DNA from: Bacillota bacterium
GTDB lineage: Bacteria > Bacillota > Dethiobacteria > DTU022 > UBA8154
Direction of reading: 5' to 3'
Assembly (NCBI GenBank): GCA_012837615.1
Contig: DUQX01000118.1
Coordinates: 1 to 46,105 of the forward strand
DNA: 46,105 bases
Of the stretch, positions 7,232-15,626 are shown one piece after another; positions within the stretch are counted from its first letter, which is position 1, and each line of letters begins with the position of its first letter. A model generated the notes under the pieces. The model did no database searches, was not told the DNA's origin, and saw only the letters and a list, made by a program, of their open reading frames with translations. Made by a program: the position numbers and the translations under genes.

Positions 7232-8314
7232 GTGGATGAGATTAAACATATCCTCTGGGACGGCAAATCCTTAAAGCTGCTTGACCAGAGGCTTCTACCT
7301 AAAAAAGAACAGTATAGAGAATGCAAGAATTTTGAGGATGTATGTAGAGCAATAAAAAATATGACCGTAAGAGGCGCTCCTGCCATAGGTGTAGTGGCGG
7401 CTTTTGCTCTTGTTATGGCTGCCAGGCATATTTTAGAAAAATACAGTAGCAGCAAAGCTGCTTTTTCAGAAAATCAGTTTCAGCATCAGCTGGCAACAGC
7501 AGCAAATCTCCTGAGAAACACACGTCCTACCGCTGTTAATCTGACCTGGGCAATTGAGCGGATTTTAAAAAAGAGCCGGGCTTGTAACAAAAAAACCCCG
7601 GAGTTTATTATAAAAGTCCTGGAGAGCGAAGCCGAATCCATTTTCAAAGAAGATATTCAAATTAATAAAAAAATTGGGGAATGGGGTTCAGAACTTATTG
7701 GGGACGGATTCACCATATTAACCCATTGTAATGCAGGTGCTCTGGCTACAGCGGGCTACGGAACTGCGCTGGGAGTTATTAGAAGCGCCCATTACCAGGG
7801 AAAAAAAATAAAAGTATTCGCAGACGAGACGAGGCCCTTCCTTCAGGGCTCTCGCCTGACAGCCTGGGAACTGCAAAAAGAGGGAATACCCGTCTGTGTT
7901 ATTGTTGACAGCGCAGCGGGATATTTTATAAACAAAGGGGATATTGATTGCATAATAGTTGGTGCCGATAGGGTTGCTATGAACGGAGATGTCGCCAATA
8001 AAATAGGCACTTATTCTCTGGCAGTTCTTGCCAATGAAAACAGTATTCCCTTTTATGTTGCGGTTCCTCTTTCAACGGTTGACATACAGACCCGCACAGG
8101 AAAAGAAATTACCATTGAGGAAAGAGCTCCGCAGGAGATAACTCATTTGGAAGGAATTCCCCTTGCACCGGACGGACTGAGCGTAAGGAACCCCTCCTTT
8201 GATATAACTCCAGCACGTTTAATCACCGCTTTAATAACTGAGCACGGTATCATCTATCGCCCTGAAGAAAAAAAAATAAAGGAGCTTTTATCCAAAAGGG
8301 GGAACACTTTTTGA
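7232..8314 (+). CDS. mtnA: S-methyl-5-thioribose-1-phosphate isomerase
   Basis: The 360-aa product is an eIF2B-alpha-family aldose-ketose isomerase that turns methylthioribose-1-phosphate (or 5-deoxyribose-1-phosphate) into the ribulose-1-phosphate form. Visible features are RGAPAIGV at 47-54, the catalytic Cys166 in LTHCNAGALATAG and Asp246 in VGADRVAMNGDVANKIGT, matching the Cys/Asp pair of the Bacillus enzyme. The GTG at 7232 is preceded by GGGGGT and lies 14 bases after mtnP; its stop overlaps the aldolase start by 4 bases (TTGA), so translation is coupled. None of the later O2-dependent methionine salvage genes (mtnC, mtnD or an mtnW/mtnX pair) is present. Confidence 0.93.
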   Translation: MDEIKHILWDGKSLKLLDQRLLPKKEQYRECKNFEDVCRAIKNMTVRGAPAIGVVAAFALVMAARHILEKYSSSKAAFSENQFQHQLATAANLLRNTRPTAVNLTWAIERILKKSRACNKKTPEFIIKVLESEAESIFKEDIQINKKIGEWGSELIGDGFTILTHCNAGALATAGYGTALGVIRSAHYQGKKIKVFADETRPFLQGSRLTAWELQKEGIPVCVIVDSAAGYFINKGDIDCIIVGADRVAMNGDVANKIGTYSLAVLANENSIPFYVAVPLSTVDIQTRTGKEITIEERAPQEITHLEGIPLAPDGLSVRNPSFDITPARLITALITEHGIIYRPEEKKIKELLSKRGNTF

Positions 8315-8979
8315 ACATAGTGGAAAAAGCCAAAGAAGAAGTTGTAAGCATTGCCCGTATAATCTACCGGGAAGGGCTAGTTTTTGAAACATGGGGAAAT
8401 ATCAGCGCCAGGCCGACAGAAAATGAGGTTGTGATTACACCCAGCGGTATCCCCTATGAAAAGCTAACATTTGTAGATATTGTTACAGTAAACCTGGCAG
8501 GCCAAGCTGTAAAAGGTAAATGGAAACCATCAACGGAGCTGCCGCTACACCTGGCCATATACGAACAAAGAAAGGATGTCAGGGCAATTGTTCATACACA
8601 CAGCAGCTGTGCCCTTGCTTTCGCCGCGAGCAGGCAAGATGTTCCCGTAGTTCTTGAGGAGCAGGCACAGATCGTCGGCGGACCTGTAAAAGTAGCTGAT
8701 TATGCCCTTCCCGGAAGCACTGAACTTGCCGAAAACGCTTTAAAAATCCTCGGCAACGAAGAAAACGCTGTTCTCCTGGCAAACCACGGCCTGGTGGGGA
8801 TCGGTAAAGATCTTACAACAGCACTACAAATATGCAGGATAATTGAAAGAAGTGCCCGCATCATCCTCTGGTCGAAACTTTTGGGCTCACCATATATCTT
8901 AAGCCCCGAGGATGTTACTGCATTAAGGAATAATTTTTTGTTTGCCTATGGACAGAATAATCCCGCAGCAAATTCTTAA
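8311..8979 (+). CDS. class II aldolase, probable 5-(methylthio)ribulose-1-phosphate / 5-deoxyribulose-1-phosphate aldolase
   Basis: The 222-aa product is a zinc-dependent class II (FucA/AraD) aldolase. Markers are GNISAR at 29-34, TPSGIPYE at 43-50, an active-site Glu76 in PSTELPLH and zinc ligands His95, His97 (VHTHSS) and His159 (LANHG). The same fold also includes MtnB dehydratase, but its downstream partners are missing. In this context the DHAP-shunt reaction fits best: cleavage of 5-methylthioribulose-1-phosphate to dihydroxyacetone phosphate and methylthioacetaldehyde (or acetaldehyde from the 5-deoxy sugar). It starts with TTG overlapping the mtnA stop. Substrate preference among 5-deoxypentulose phosphates cannot be read from sequence; L-fuculose-phosphate aldolase is the main alternative. 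Confidence 0.82.
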   Translation: MNIVEKAKEEVVSIARIIYREGLVFETWGNISARPTENEVVITPSGIPYEKLTFVDIVTVNLAGQAVKGKWKPSTELPLHLAIYEQRKDVRAIVHTHSSCALAFAASRQDVPVVLEEQAQIVGGPVKVADYALPGSTELAENALKILGNEENAVLLANHGLVGIGKDLTTALQICRIIERSARIILWSKLLGSPYILSPEDVTALRNNFLFAYGQNNPAANS

Positions 8980-8997
8980 ATATGGGGGTGAATTGGA

Positions 8998-10299
8998 TTG
9001 CCAAAAAAGAAATTACTTCAAGCCGATTATATTCTGGCCTGGAATAACGGGCCGGAAATTATTTCTCAAGGAGAAATCGTGATCGAAGATAGCAATATTA
9101 CTTATCTGGGGCCGCGTCTGGAACGCGAGGAAGGGGATTTTGAAGAAATTATAAAAGGAAGAGACAACCTGATAATGCCCGGCTTTATCAACGCACATAC
9201 GCATGCCGCCATGACTCTTTTCAGAGGTTATGCCGATGATATGTCGCTGATGGATTGGCTAAATAATAAAATTTGGCCTGCAGAAGCAAAGCTAAAAAAG
9301 GAAGATATCTACTGGGGTACGTTGCTGGCTATAGCGGAAATGCTCAGGGGGGGAACGACTTGCTTCGCGGATATGTACTTCCACATGGACGAAGTAGCCA
9401 GAGCATGCCAGGAGAGCGGAATTCGTGCATCGCTTGCACAGGGGCTCGTTGGCCTGGACAAAATTAAGGGGATGGCGGGGCTAAAAGAAGGCGTCAGCCT
9501 GATCCGGAACTGGCATAATAAAGGCGACGGCAGAATTACCATAATGTTGGGCCCACACGCACCATATACCTGCCCTCCCGATTTTTTGCAAGAAGTATTA
9601 GAAAAGGCTACCGCCCTTGATGTCCCGATACATATACATCTGGCAGAAACCCGGGATGAGGTGAACGAATGCCTGGAAAAGTACGGAAAAACACCGGTTG
9701 AACTCATGAAAGAGATCGGCCTGCTGGATCACCGGGTCCTGGCTGCCCATTGTGTGCACCTTACCGCAAAAGAAATAGAGATCCTGGCTGAAAAGAAAAC
9801 TGCCATTGCACATAATCCGGGCAGCAACCTGAAATTGGGATCAGGGACGGCTCCTGTTGCCAAACTGCTGGAAAAAGAAGCCGTGGTTGGCCTTGGTACG
9901 GATAGCGCTGCCAGTAATAATAACCTGGATATGCTTGAAGAAATGAGGCTGGCCGCACTCCTGCCCAAAGGTTTCCTGGAAAACCCGACTATTGTACCGG
10001 CGGAGGCAGCCTTTAAAATGGCTACTATGAATGGTGCCGGTGCGCTTTTCCTGAGTAATGAAATAGGTACCTTAAAGATAGGTGCAAAGGCTGATCTAAT
10101 CATGTTGAACCTTAACCAACCCCATTTTTATCCACGTCATAATCTCCTTGCCCACTTGGTTTACAGCGCCAGGTCCTCGGATATCAACCTGGTAATGGTT
10201 AATGGAAAAATATTATTGTCAAACGGACAGTTATTAACAATAGATGAGGAAAGGGTTTTTTTTGAGACACAGTTGAGAGCAACTAAGCTTGTAAGCTAA
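8998..10299 (+). CDS. mtaD: 5'-methylthioadenosine / S-adenosylhomocysteine deaminase
   Basis: The 433-aa product is an amidohydrolase-superfamily (beta/alpha)8 metalloenzyme that deaminates MTA, SAH and often 5'-deoxyadenosine to the inosyl compounds. Metal and catalytic residues are the HxH pair His67/His69 in NAHTHA, His214 and Glu217 in IHIHLAE, His251 in AAHCVH and Asp302 in GLGTDSAASNN. Near the C-terminus GTLKIGAKADLIMLNL closes the composite beta-sandwich domain. Length is normal for the family. The start is TTG at 8998, with GGGGGTG 7 bases upstream. As the last gene of the ahcY operon it explains the 6-oxopurine-type site of the phosphorylase: MTA is deaminated first and phosphorolysed second. 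Confidence 0.92.
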   Translation: MPKKKLLQADYILAWNNGPEIISQGEIVIEDSNITYLGPRLEREEGDFEEIIKGRDNLIMPGFINAHTHAAMTLFRGYADDMSLMDWLNNKIWPAEAKLKKEDIYWGTLLAIAEMLRGGTTCFADMYFHMDEVARACQESGIRASLAQGLVGLDKIKGMAGLKEGVSLIRNWHNKGDGRITIMLGPHAPYTCPPDFLQEVLEKATALDVPIHIHLAETRDEVNECLEKYGKTPVELMKEIGLLDHRVLAAHCVHLTAKEIEILAEKKTAIAHNPGSNLKLGSGTAPVAKLLEKEAVVGLGTDSAASNNNLDMLEEMRLAALLPKGFLENPTIVPAEAAFKMATMNGAGALFLSNEIGTLKIGAKADLIMLNLNQPHFYPRHNLLAHLVYSARSSDINLVMVNGKILLSNGQLLTIDEERVFFETQLRATKLVS

Positions 10300-10441
10300 A
10301 TCAGCCAAGGTGCAGTGCCTTATAAAATGTGCTTTTTTCAGCTATCATTCACAACTGCTGGATATCCTTTCTGGATATTCTTTAATAAAGGAAAATCTGA
10401 TATGCTTGTTATTATATTGCTATTATTAGCGGAGGGCTGGA

Positions 10442-11218
10442 ATGATTGTTCTGTTAACTAATGACGACGGTATTTATGCTGAAGGGATACAAACTCTTGG
10501 GGAGGCATTGCTGCAGGACGAAGACGTTGATTTATATTTTGCAGCTCCTGATCGAGAACGCAGCGCCACCGGACATGCAATTACAATGCACCGTCCCTTA
10601 AGAGCGGAAGAAATAAAATTTTACCATAACTCTGCTTTAAAGGGGTGGTCGATTAACGGCACTCCTTCGGATTGCGTAAAACTGGCAGTAGAATATCTGC
10701 TTCCTCAAAAACCCGATCTGGTTATCTCCGGAATAAACCGCGGCTCAAACCTCGGCACCGATATTTTATATTCAGGAACTGTATCAGCTGCTATAGAAGC
10801 CGCTATTTTAGGTATTCCGGGAATGGCGGTATCCCTTACAGAACATAAAAATCCCGACTACCGTTTCGCGGCAAACTTTATCCTACGTTTAATTAAAACT
10901 TTACATGAATGCAATATGCAGGAAAACACGCTCCTTAATATAAACGTTCCCGGAAATTCCCGTAAAGATATTGCCGGAGTAAGTATTACGCGCCTGGGTA
11001 TGCGTCAATATCAAAATGCTTTTCAGGAAAGGATCGATCCCCGGGGGAAAAAATACTACTGGCTTGCTGGAGAAGCGGTTGACAACCTAGACAGTGAAGC
11101 GGAGGATACCGATGTTTGGGCCATAGATAATTCCTACATCTCCATTACGCCTGTACATTTCGATTTAACCGATTATAATTTATTAAGGGAGATGAAAAAA
11201 ATTAAGTGGAAGATATAA
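10442..11218 (+). CDS. surE: 5'/3'-nucleotidase SurE
   Basis: The 258-aa product is the metal-dependent nucleoside monophosphate phosphatase SurE. The N-terminal LTNDDG holds the metal-binding Asp8-Asp9; Ser41 in PDRERSATG and Asn99 in SGINRG complete the site; NGTPSDCVKLA and GTDILYSGTVSAAIEA are further signature segments. It should dephosphorylate purine and pyrimidine 5'-/3'-nucleotides in the cytoplasm. GGAGGGCTGG precedes the ATG. A small hairpin (ATATCC/GGATAT, 10362-10378) in the 142-base gap after mtaD may weakly end the preceding operon, so co-transcription with it is uncertain. Confidence 0.95.
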   Translation: MIVLLTNDDGIYAEGIQTLGEALLQDEDVDLYFAAPDRERSATGHAITMHRPLRAEEIKFYHNSALKGWSINGTPSDCVKLAVEYLLPQKPDLVISGINRGSNLGTDILYSGTVSAAIEAAILGIPGMAVSLTEHKNPDYRFAANFILRLIKTLHECNMQENTLLNINVPGNSRKDIAGVSITRLGMRQYQNAFQERIDPRGKKYYWLAGEAVDNLDSEAEDTDVWAIDNSYISITPVHFDLTDYNLLREMKKIKWKI

Positions 11219-11256
11219 GGATAAGAATACTGCCATACTAACTGGAGGTATTTATA

Positions 11257-12186
11257 ATGGCTTTAGATCCTCAAGCACAAACGTTTCTAGATTATTTAAA
11301 ATCGTTGAACACCCCCCCCATGAACACCCTATCTCCTGAAAAAAACCGTAAGGGGGCAAGTTATCTGCTTAAAAAAACTTCTATTCCATCACAGCCGGTA
11401 GCCAGTGTTGAAGACCGCTTAATTTCCGTGGAAAACGGAAAAATCAAGCTGCGCATTTATATACCGGAAAGGAAAGAGCCTCTCCCAATGCTGGTTTTTT
11501 TTCACGGCGGGGGATGGGTAGTAGGTGACCTCGATTCAACCGATGCCCCGCTGCGGGCTATCGCTAATGATGCTCATAGAATTGTCGTTTCAGTAGAATA
11601 CCGCCTGGCACCCGAGCATAAATTCCCCACCGCTGTAAATGATTGCTACCATGCAACAAAATGGACTGCAGAAAATGCATCCGTATTAGGAGGGGATCCC
11701 CAGCGCATTGCCGTAGGCGGGGAAAGTGCCGGAGGAAACCTTGCAGCGGTTATCTGTTTAATTTCCCGTGATAAAGGCTTCCCTTTAATAGAAAAACAGG
11801 TATTACTTTATCCGGCAACCGATTTTTCCACTGCTTATCCCTCACGAACTAAATATAACGGTTATTTCCTTACAAAAGAAGACCTGCATTACTTTGAAAA
11901 TCAATACCTTCGGACAGAAAAAGACAGGGAAAATGTTTACGCATCCCCAAATCTCGCCCGAGACCTGAGCGGCCTGCCTTCGGCTTTAGTGATCACCGCC
12001 GAGTATGATCCTTTACATGATGAGGGAAAAGCTTATGCCGAAAGGTTAAAAAAAGCTGGGATCGAGGTAACCTATCAGTGCTATAAAGGGATGATTCATG
12101 GTTTTTTTTGCTTTGGAGGCATAATAGATCAAGGAATAGTATTGCTTAAACAAATAGCAAATTACTTAAAAAAAGAAGGCACATAA
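11257..12186 (+). CDS. alpha/beta-hydrolase esterase, hormone-sensitive-lipase (HSL, family IV) type
   Basis: The 309-aa product is a soluble carboxylesterase of the HSL family. The oxyanion-hole motif HGGGW is at 83-87, the nucleophile Ser157 lies in GESAGG, and the acid Asp251 (EYDPLHDEG) and His281 (MIHGF) complete the triad; SVEYRLAPEHKFP is a further family hallmark. There is no signal peptide, so it acts in the cytoplasm on short-chain esters; the natural substrate is unknown. GGAGGT lies before the ATG, and the gene follows surE by 38 bases, so the two are probably co-transcribed. Confidence 0.9.
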   Translation: MALDPQAQTFLDYLKSLNTPPMNTLSPEKNRKGASYLLKKTSIPSQPVASVEDRLISVENGKIKLRIYIPERKEPLPMLVFFHGGGWVVGDLDSTDAPLRAIANDAHRIVVSVEYRLAPEHKFPTAVNDCYHATKWTAENASVLGGDPQRIAVGGESAGGNLAAVICLISRDKGFPLIEKQVLLYPATDFSTAYPSRTKYNGYFLTKEDLHYFENQYLRTEKDRENVYASPNLARDLSGLPSALVITAEYDPLHDEGKAYAERLKKAGIEVTYQCYKGMIHGFFCFGGIIDQGIVLLKQIANYLKKEGT

Positions 12187-12264
12187 ACTTTTTATCAATA
12201 AAGTAATACTTCCCTCCTGTAAACCATAATATTTATTTAAGGTTTCAGGGGGAGGTATACTAAT

Positions 12265-12954
12265 ATGTTGGTAATAAAAAGGAAAATTACTGTAAAATGG
12301 GAGATCATTTTTTTCCCGATACTTTTTTTACTTCTTTTATTTCTTGCCTATTACAATATGATTTATCTCAATAATATCCGCCCGGGAAAAATGCTGGAAA
12401 AAACAATGCAAAACATGGAGCTGAATTTTAATCATCTCAATGTTGATATTAAAGAAAGGGGGAATTGTTATTCAATAGCTTTTAAGGGAAATATCCTGGA
12501 AAACGAAGTAGTTTATGGAGAAATCCTCGATTATTCATTAAAAATAATGAAGGAAAGAAACTCAAGAAAGCTGTTGATAAAAGATTTGAAAGACCATTTA
12601 TGGAAAAAGGCCTCAGAAATCGGTCTGGAAGCCTTAGAGAATCTTCTTATCTCTCCATTTGAATTACTTAATTCATGGACAACTCTTTATAAAAACGCCA
12701 AATTTTTAAATTATCAATCAGAAAAAGAAAAGGTTATTCTTTTAAATATATCGCCTGAAGCTCTTCAAAAAACAGGTTTTCCCCTTGACTGCCCTGCAGA
12801 AGAGCCATGGATGAAATGTTTGGTATTTATAGATGAAGAAAATTTATTTATTAACCGGATAATACTATCCTTGTTTGACAAAAGCAGTGATGAGAATATT
12901 TTTAATAGGGTATTTTCTTTTGCTCCCCCTGGCGGCAACGGTTCTTCGCTATGA
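12265..12954 (+). CDS. membrane-anchored protein of unknown function
   Basis: I do not recognise this 229-aa product. Residues 1-12 are basic, 13-32 form one strong hydrophobic helix (IIFFPILFLLLLFLAYY), and the rest is hydrophilic with alternating beta-like stretches (SIAFKGNILENEVVYGEI, MKCLVFIDEENLFINRIIL), suggesting a type II anchored extracytoplasmic domain. The C-terminal pattern is loosely reminiscent of LolA/LppX-like beta folds, but this is weak. GGGGGAGGT precedes the ATG. It sits between the esterase and the ADP-ribosylglycohydrolase in the same orientation. Confidence 0.6.
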   Translation: MLVIKRKITVKWEIIFFPILFLLLLFLAYYNMIYLNNIRPGKMLEKTMQNMELNFNHLNVDIKERGNCYSIAFKGNILENEVVYGEILDYSLKIMKERNSRKLLIKDLKDHLWKKASEIGLEALENLLISPFELLNSWTTLYKNAKFLNYQSEKEKVILLNISPEALQKTGFPLDCPAEEPWMKCLVFIDEENLFINRIILSLFDKSSDENIFNRVFSFAPPGGNGSSL

Positions 12955-13038
12955 TACTTGCAATTACAGCCGCCGGCACGGATATCGGGCAATCTTTATA
13001 ACTTTTTCGGAAGTATTTGGAAAGGAAAGGATTTAAAA

Positions 13039-13815
13039 ATGCTGGGTGCAATTGCAGGAGATATCATAGGTTCTGTTTACGAGTGGAATAATACCAAAAG
13101 AATGGATTTTGAGCTATTCAGCGAGGGATCAACTTTTACCGATGATACAGTGTTAACAGTGGCTGTTGCGGATTGCCTTTTGAATAGGAAAAACTATGCC
13201 GAAACCTTTAAAGAATACGGCAGAAATTACCCCGATGCCGGTTATGGAAGCAGGTTTTATAAGTGGATTTTTTCCGATAACCAACAGCCGTACAACAGCT
13301 TTGGAAACGGCTCAGCCATGCGCGTCAGCCCGGTGGGCTTTGCCTTTAATAACCTGGAAGAAACTCTTGCGGAAGCCAAACGCTCCGCGGAAGTTACTCA
13401 CAACCATCCGGAAGGCATTAAAGGAGCTCAAGCAGTAGCTTGTGCAATATTTTTGGCCCGCAAAGGTGAAGACAAAGAGGTTATCAAAAGCTTTATAACG
13501 GAAAACTTTGGATATGACCTGAATCATACATTGAAAGAGATTCGCCCTCATTACCGTTTTGACGCAACCTGCCAGGGTTCGGTGCCCCAGGCTATGATTG
13601 CTTTTTGGGAGTCCGTTGGTTTTGAAGACGCAATCAGAAAAGCGGTTTCTATTGGAGGAGACAGCGATACCATTGCCTGTATTACCGGGAGCATTGCACA
13701 AGCATATTATAATGATATTCCCCCCTATATCCTGGATACTGTGAAAAAAAAGCTAACACCTGATTTATTCTCAATTGTATCCCATTTTAATAAAAAATAT
13801 GGTATTACTGTATAA
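13039..13815 (+). CDS. ADP-ribosylglycohydrolase family (DraG-like) protein
   Basis: The 258-aa product is an all-helical, metal-dependent hydrolase that removes ADP-ribose from proteins or small molecules. Signature residues are GDIIGSVYE at 7-15, FTDDT at 33-37 (metal-binding Asp pair), GNGSAMR in the middle and GGDSDTIACITG near the C-terminus (second metal site). The ATG at 13039 is chosen because the family begins with this MLGAIAGD segment and GGAAAGG precedes it; the open frame from 12958 is untranslated leader. A nitrogenase-specific role is not indicated, since no ADP-ribosyltransferase or nif structural gene is present. The substrate is unknown. Confidence 0.88.
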   Translation: MLGAIAGDIIGSVYEWNNTKRMDFELFSEGSTFTDDTVLTVAVADCLLNRKNYAETFKEYGRNYPDAGYGSRFYKWIFSDNQQPYNSFGNGSAMRVSPVGFAFNNLEETLAEAKRSAEVTHNHPEGIKGAQAVACAIFLARKGEDKEVIKSFITENFGYDLNHTLKEIRPHYRFDATCQGSVPQAMIAFWESVGFEDAIRKAVSIGGDSDTIACITGSIAQAYYNDIPPYILDTVKKKLTPDLFSIVSHFNKKYGITV

Positions 13816-13840
13816 ACAAGAATGTGAGGAGAAGATTATT

Positions 13841-14431
13841 TTGAGGAACAACAGGCTACAGCAACAAATTGAATTTATTATTGAGATAGATAAATTAAAG
13901 CAGGTTTACAGGCAGAGCATATTAATGGATGGGACAAGAAGAGAAAATGATGCCGAACATTCCTGGCATCTGGCTCTGATGAGTATCTTGCTCGAAGAAT
14001 ATTCGCAGGAGAAAATCGATCTCTTGCGGGTTGTTAAAATGGTATTGATTCATGATCTAGTCGAAATAGATGCCGGCGACACGTATTGTTATGAGGGAAC
14101 CCCATACAAAGAGAAACTGGAACGGGAAAAAAAGGCAGCGGATCGTTTGTTCAGCATTTTGCCACCGGATCAGATGGAAGAATTGCAGGCGCTATGGGAG
14201 GAATTTGAAAAGCGTGCAACGCCCGAGGCGCGATTTGCCGCTGCCCTTGACAGACTGCAGCCTCTTTTGCATAACTATAAAACAAAAGGTGAATCATGGA
14301 AAAAACATGGAGTAACAAGTGATAAGGTAATTGAACGGAATAAAAGTATTATTGAAGCATCAAAAACATTATGGGACTATGCCGAGACAATTATCAAAGA
14401 TTCAATTAAAAAGGGTTACTTGCCTGCTTGA
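13841..14431 (+). CDS. HD-domain hydrolase, YfbR/HDDC2-like (probable 5'-deoxynucleotidase)
   Basis: The 196-aa product has the metal-binding HD fold: AEHSWHLALM supplies the first His, and LIHDLVEIDAGD holds the HD pair and following Asp residues. Homologues such as E. coli YfbR hydrolyse deoxynucleoside 5'-monophosphates; this substrate is inferred. The start is TTG at 13841 with GTGAGGAGAAG just before it, rather than the in-frame ATG at 13775 inside the preceding gene. It lies 25 bases after the ADP-ribosylglycohydrolase and probably shares its transcript. Confidence 0.82.
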   Translation: MRNNRLQQQIEFIIEIDKLKQVYRQSILMDGTRRENDAEHSWHLALMSILLEEYSQEKIDLLRVVKMVLIHDLVEIDAGDTYCYEGTPYKEKLEREKKAADRLFSILPPDQMEELQALWEEFEKRATPEARFAAALDRLQPLLHNYKTKGESWKKHGVTSDKVIERNKSIIEASKTLWDYAETIIKDSIKKGYLPA

Positions 14432-14502
14432 AGGCAGCATTTTTTAAAATGGAGATAAGAGTTTTCAGCTTTTCGCTGGATATGAAATGGAGGCAGATTC
14501 AA

Positions 14503-15537
14503 ATGATTAATTTTAACAAAAAGACTGTCGCTTCTACCATCATGGACCCCCGAAAAGGGTTTGACAGAAATAGCATTAATACTGAAATTCGCATTGATCC
14601 TTTAACTGGAGAAAGCGGCAGGTTGGCTCACTTTGGCATGATTAAAATACAAAAAGATGATTTCTCTTCCTGGAATACCCCGGATACCCGAAAAAACTGT
14701 CCTTTTTGCCCCGCAAATATTGAAACCCTTACACCTAGGTTCCCTCCGGAGATACTGCCGGAAGGTTTTTTACAAAAAGGTGAAGCAAGGGTCATACCGA
14801 ATATCTCCCCTTATGATCAATACAGCTCACTAACGATAATAAGCCGCGAACATTTAGTACCATTATTAAATTTTAACAAGAAAATGCTAATAGATGCTTT
14901 TAATGCAGGGATAGAATTTTTTAAACTCGTTTCCCAAAAAGAACCCCAGCTACCTTATTTCATTCTGACGTGGAATTACATGCCCCCTTCCGGAGGAGGT
15001 CTGATACATCCTCACCATCAGTTAATTATTACGGCATTTCCCGGCAACCTTTACCGGAAAACGTATGAAAACAGCAAGTTATTTTATGAGCGTTCCGGCA
15101 ACAATTATTGGGCTGAACTTTGTAAGGTTGAAGAAAGCAGGAAGGAAAGATATATTGGTCAAATAGGAAGGGGACACTGGATTGTACCTTTTGTTTCTCT
15201 GGGAGTTCTGGGTGAGTATAATGTTGTCTTCCCGGAGGTGCATACAATATTTGATCTGAGCGAGGCTGATATAGAAGATCTTGTCGCAGGCCTTTTACGG
15301 CTGTTTAAATATTTTGACAGCAAAGGTATCTATAGCTTTAATATGGGTTTATTTTTTGCACCGGTAGGTCAAGCAGAAAATTATTTTTCCCTGCATGCAC
15401 GTATTATACCACGCACATATCTTAATCCTTTCCTTAAGCCGTCAGATGTTAACTCCCTGCAGATGATTTTACAGGAACCTTTTTCAGTAGAGATTCCGGA
15501 ACAACTCTGTAAGGAACTGGCAGTTTTTTGGAAATAA
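14503..15537 (+). CDS. galactose-1-phosphate uridylyltransferase-like nucleotidyltransferase (HIT superfamily)
   Basis: The 344-aa product has the GalT fold: a zinc knuckle with Cys66 and Cys69 in NCPFC, and the active-site HPHHQ at 169-173 with His171 as the expected nucleotidylated residue (classical GalT has HPHGQ). The N-terminal INTEIRIDPLTGE resembles the segment in GalT and ADP-glucose phosphorylase-like enzymes. It should transfer a nucleotidyl group between a sugar phosphate and a nucleotide sugar or NTP. No galK, galE or other Leloir gene is nearby, so galactose use is doubtful; a bacterial ADP-glucose or Ap4A phosphorylase-like activity is possible. The ATG at 14503 has GGAGG 9 bases upstream; an upstream TTG at 14428 is less likely. 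Confidence 0.75.
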   Translation: MINFNKKTVASTIMDPRKGFDRNSINTEIRIDPLTGESGRLAHFGMIKIQKDDFSSWNTPDTRKNCPFCPANIETLTPRFPPEILPEGFLQKGEARVIPNISPYDQYSSLTIISREHLVPLLNFNKKMLIDAFNAGIEFFKLVSQKEPQLPYFILTWNYMPPSGGGLIHPHHQLIITAFPGNLYRKTYENSKLFYERSGNNYWAELCKVEESRKERYIGQIGRGHWIVPFVSLGVLGEYNVVFPEVHTIFDLSEADIEDLVAGLLRLFKYFDSKGIYSFNMGLFFAPVGQAENYFSLHARIIPRTYLNPFLKPSDVNSLQMILQEPFSVEIPEQLCKELAVFWK

Positions 15538-15590
15538 TATAATGTTACACGCAGGAGTTCTCATTATTTACAGAAAAAGCGAAAAAATGA

Positions 15591-15620
15591 TTGACACAGG
15601 TTCTTTAATTAGTTTATAAT
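15591..15620 (+). promoter_or_regulatory. sigma-A promoter of the Fe-S assembly operon
   Basis: Perfect TTGACA (15591-15596) and perfect TATAAT (15615-15620) with an 18-base spacer. Transcription should begin near 15627, exactly where the structured leader starts. Confidence 0.85.
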
Positions 15621-15626
15621 TGATTC

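Noticed and set aside
8311-8979. MtnB (methylthioribulose-1-phosphate dehydratase) reading of the class II aldolase
   Set aside because: The fold is shared, but the enolase-phosphatase and acireductone dioxygenase partners are missing and the setting looks anaerobic; aldolase fits better, though sequence alone does not exclude MtnB.
9309-10103. Long antisense frames opposite mtaD
   Set aside because: They mirror a GC-richer coding gene, with no start signals and no recognisable domain.
13039-13815. Nitrogenase-specific DraG
   Set aside because: No DraT or nitrogenase genes nearby; the DraG-like family is broad.
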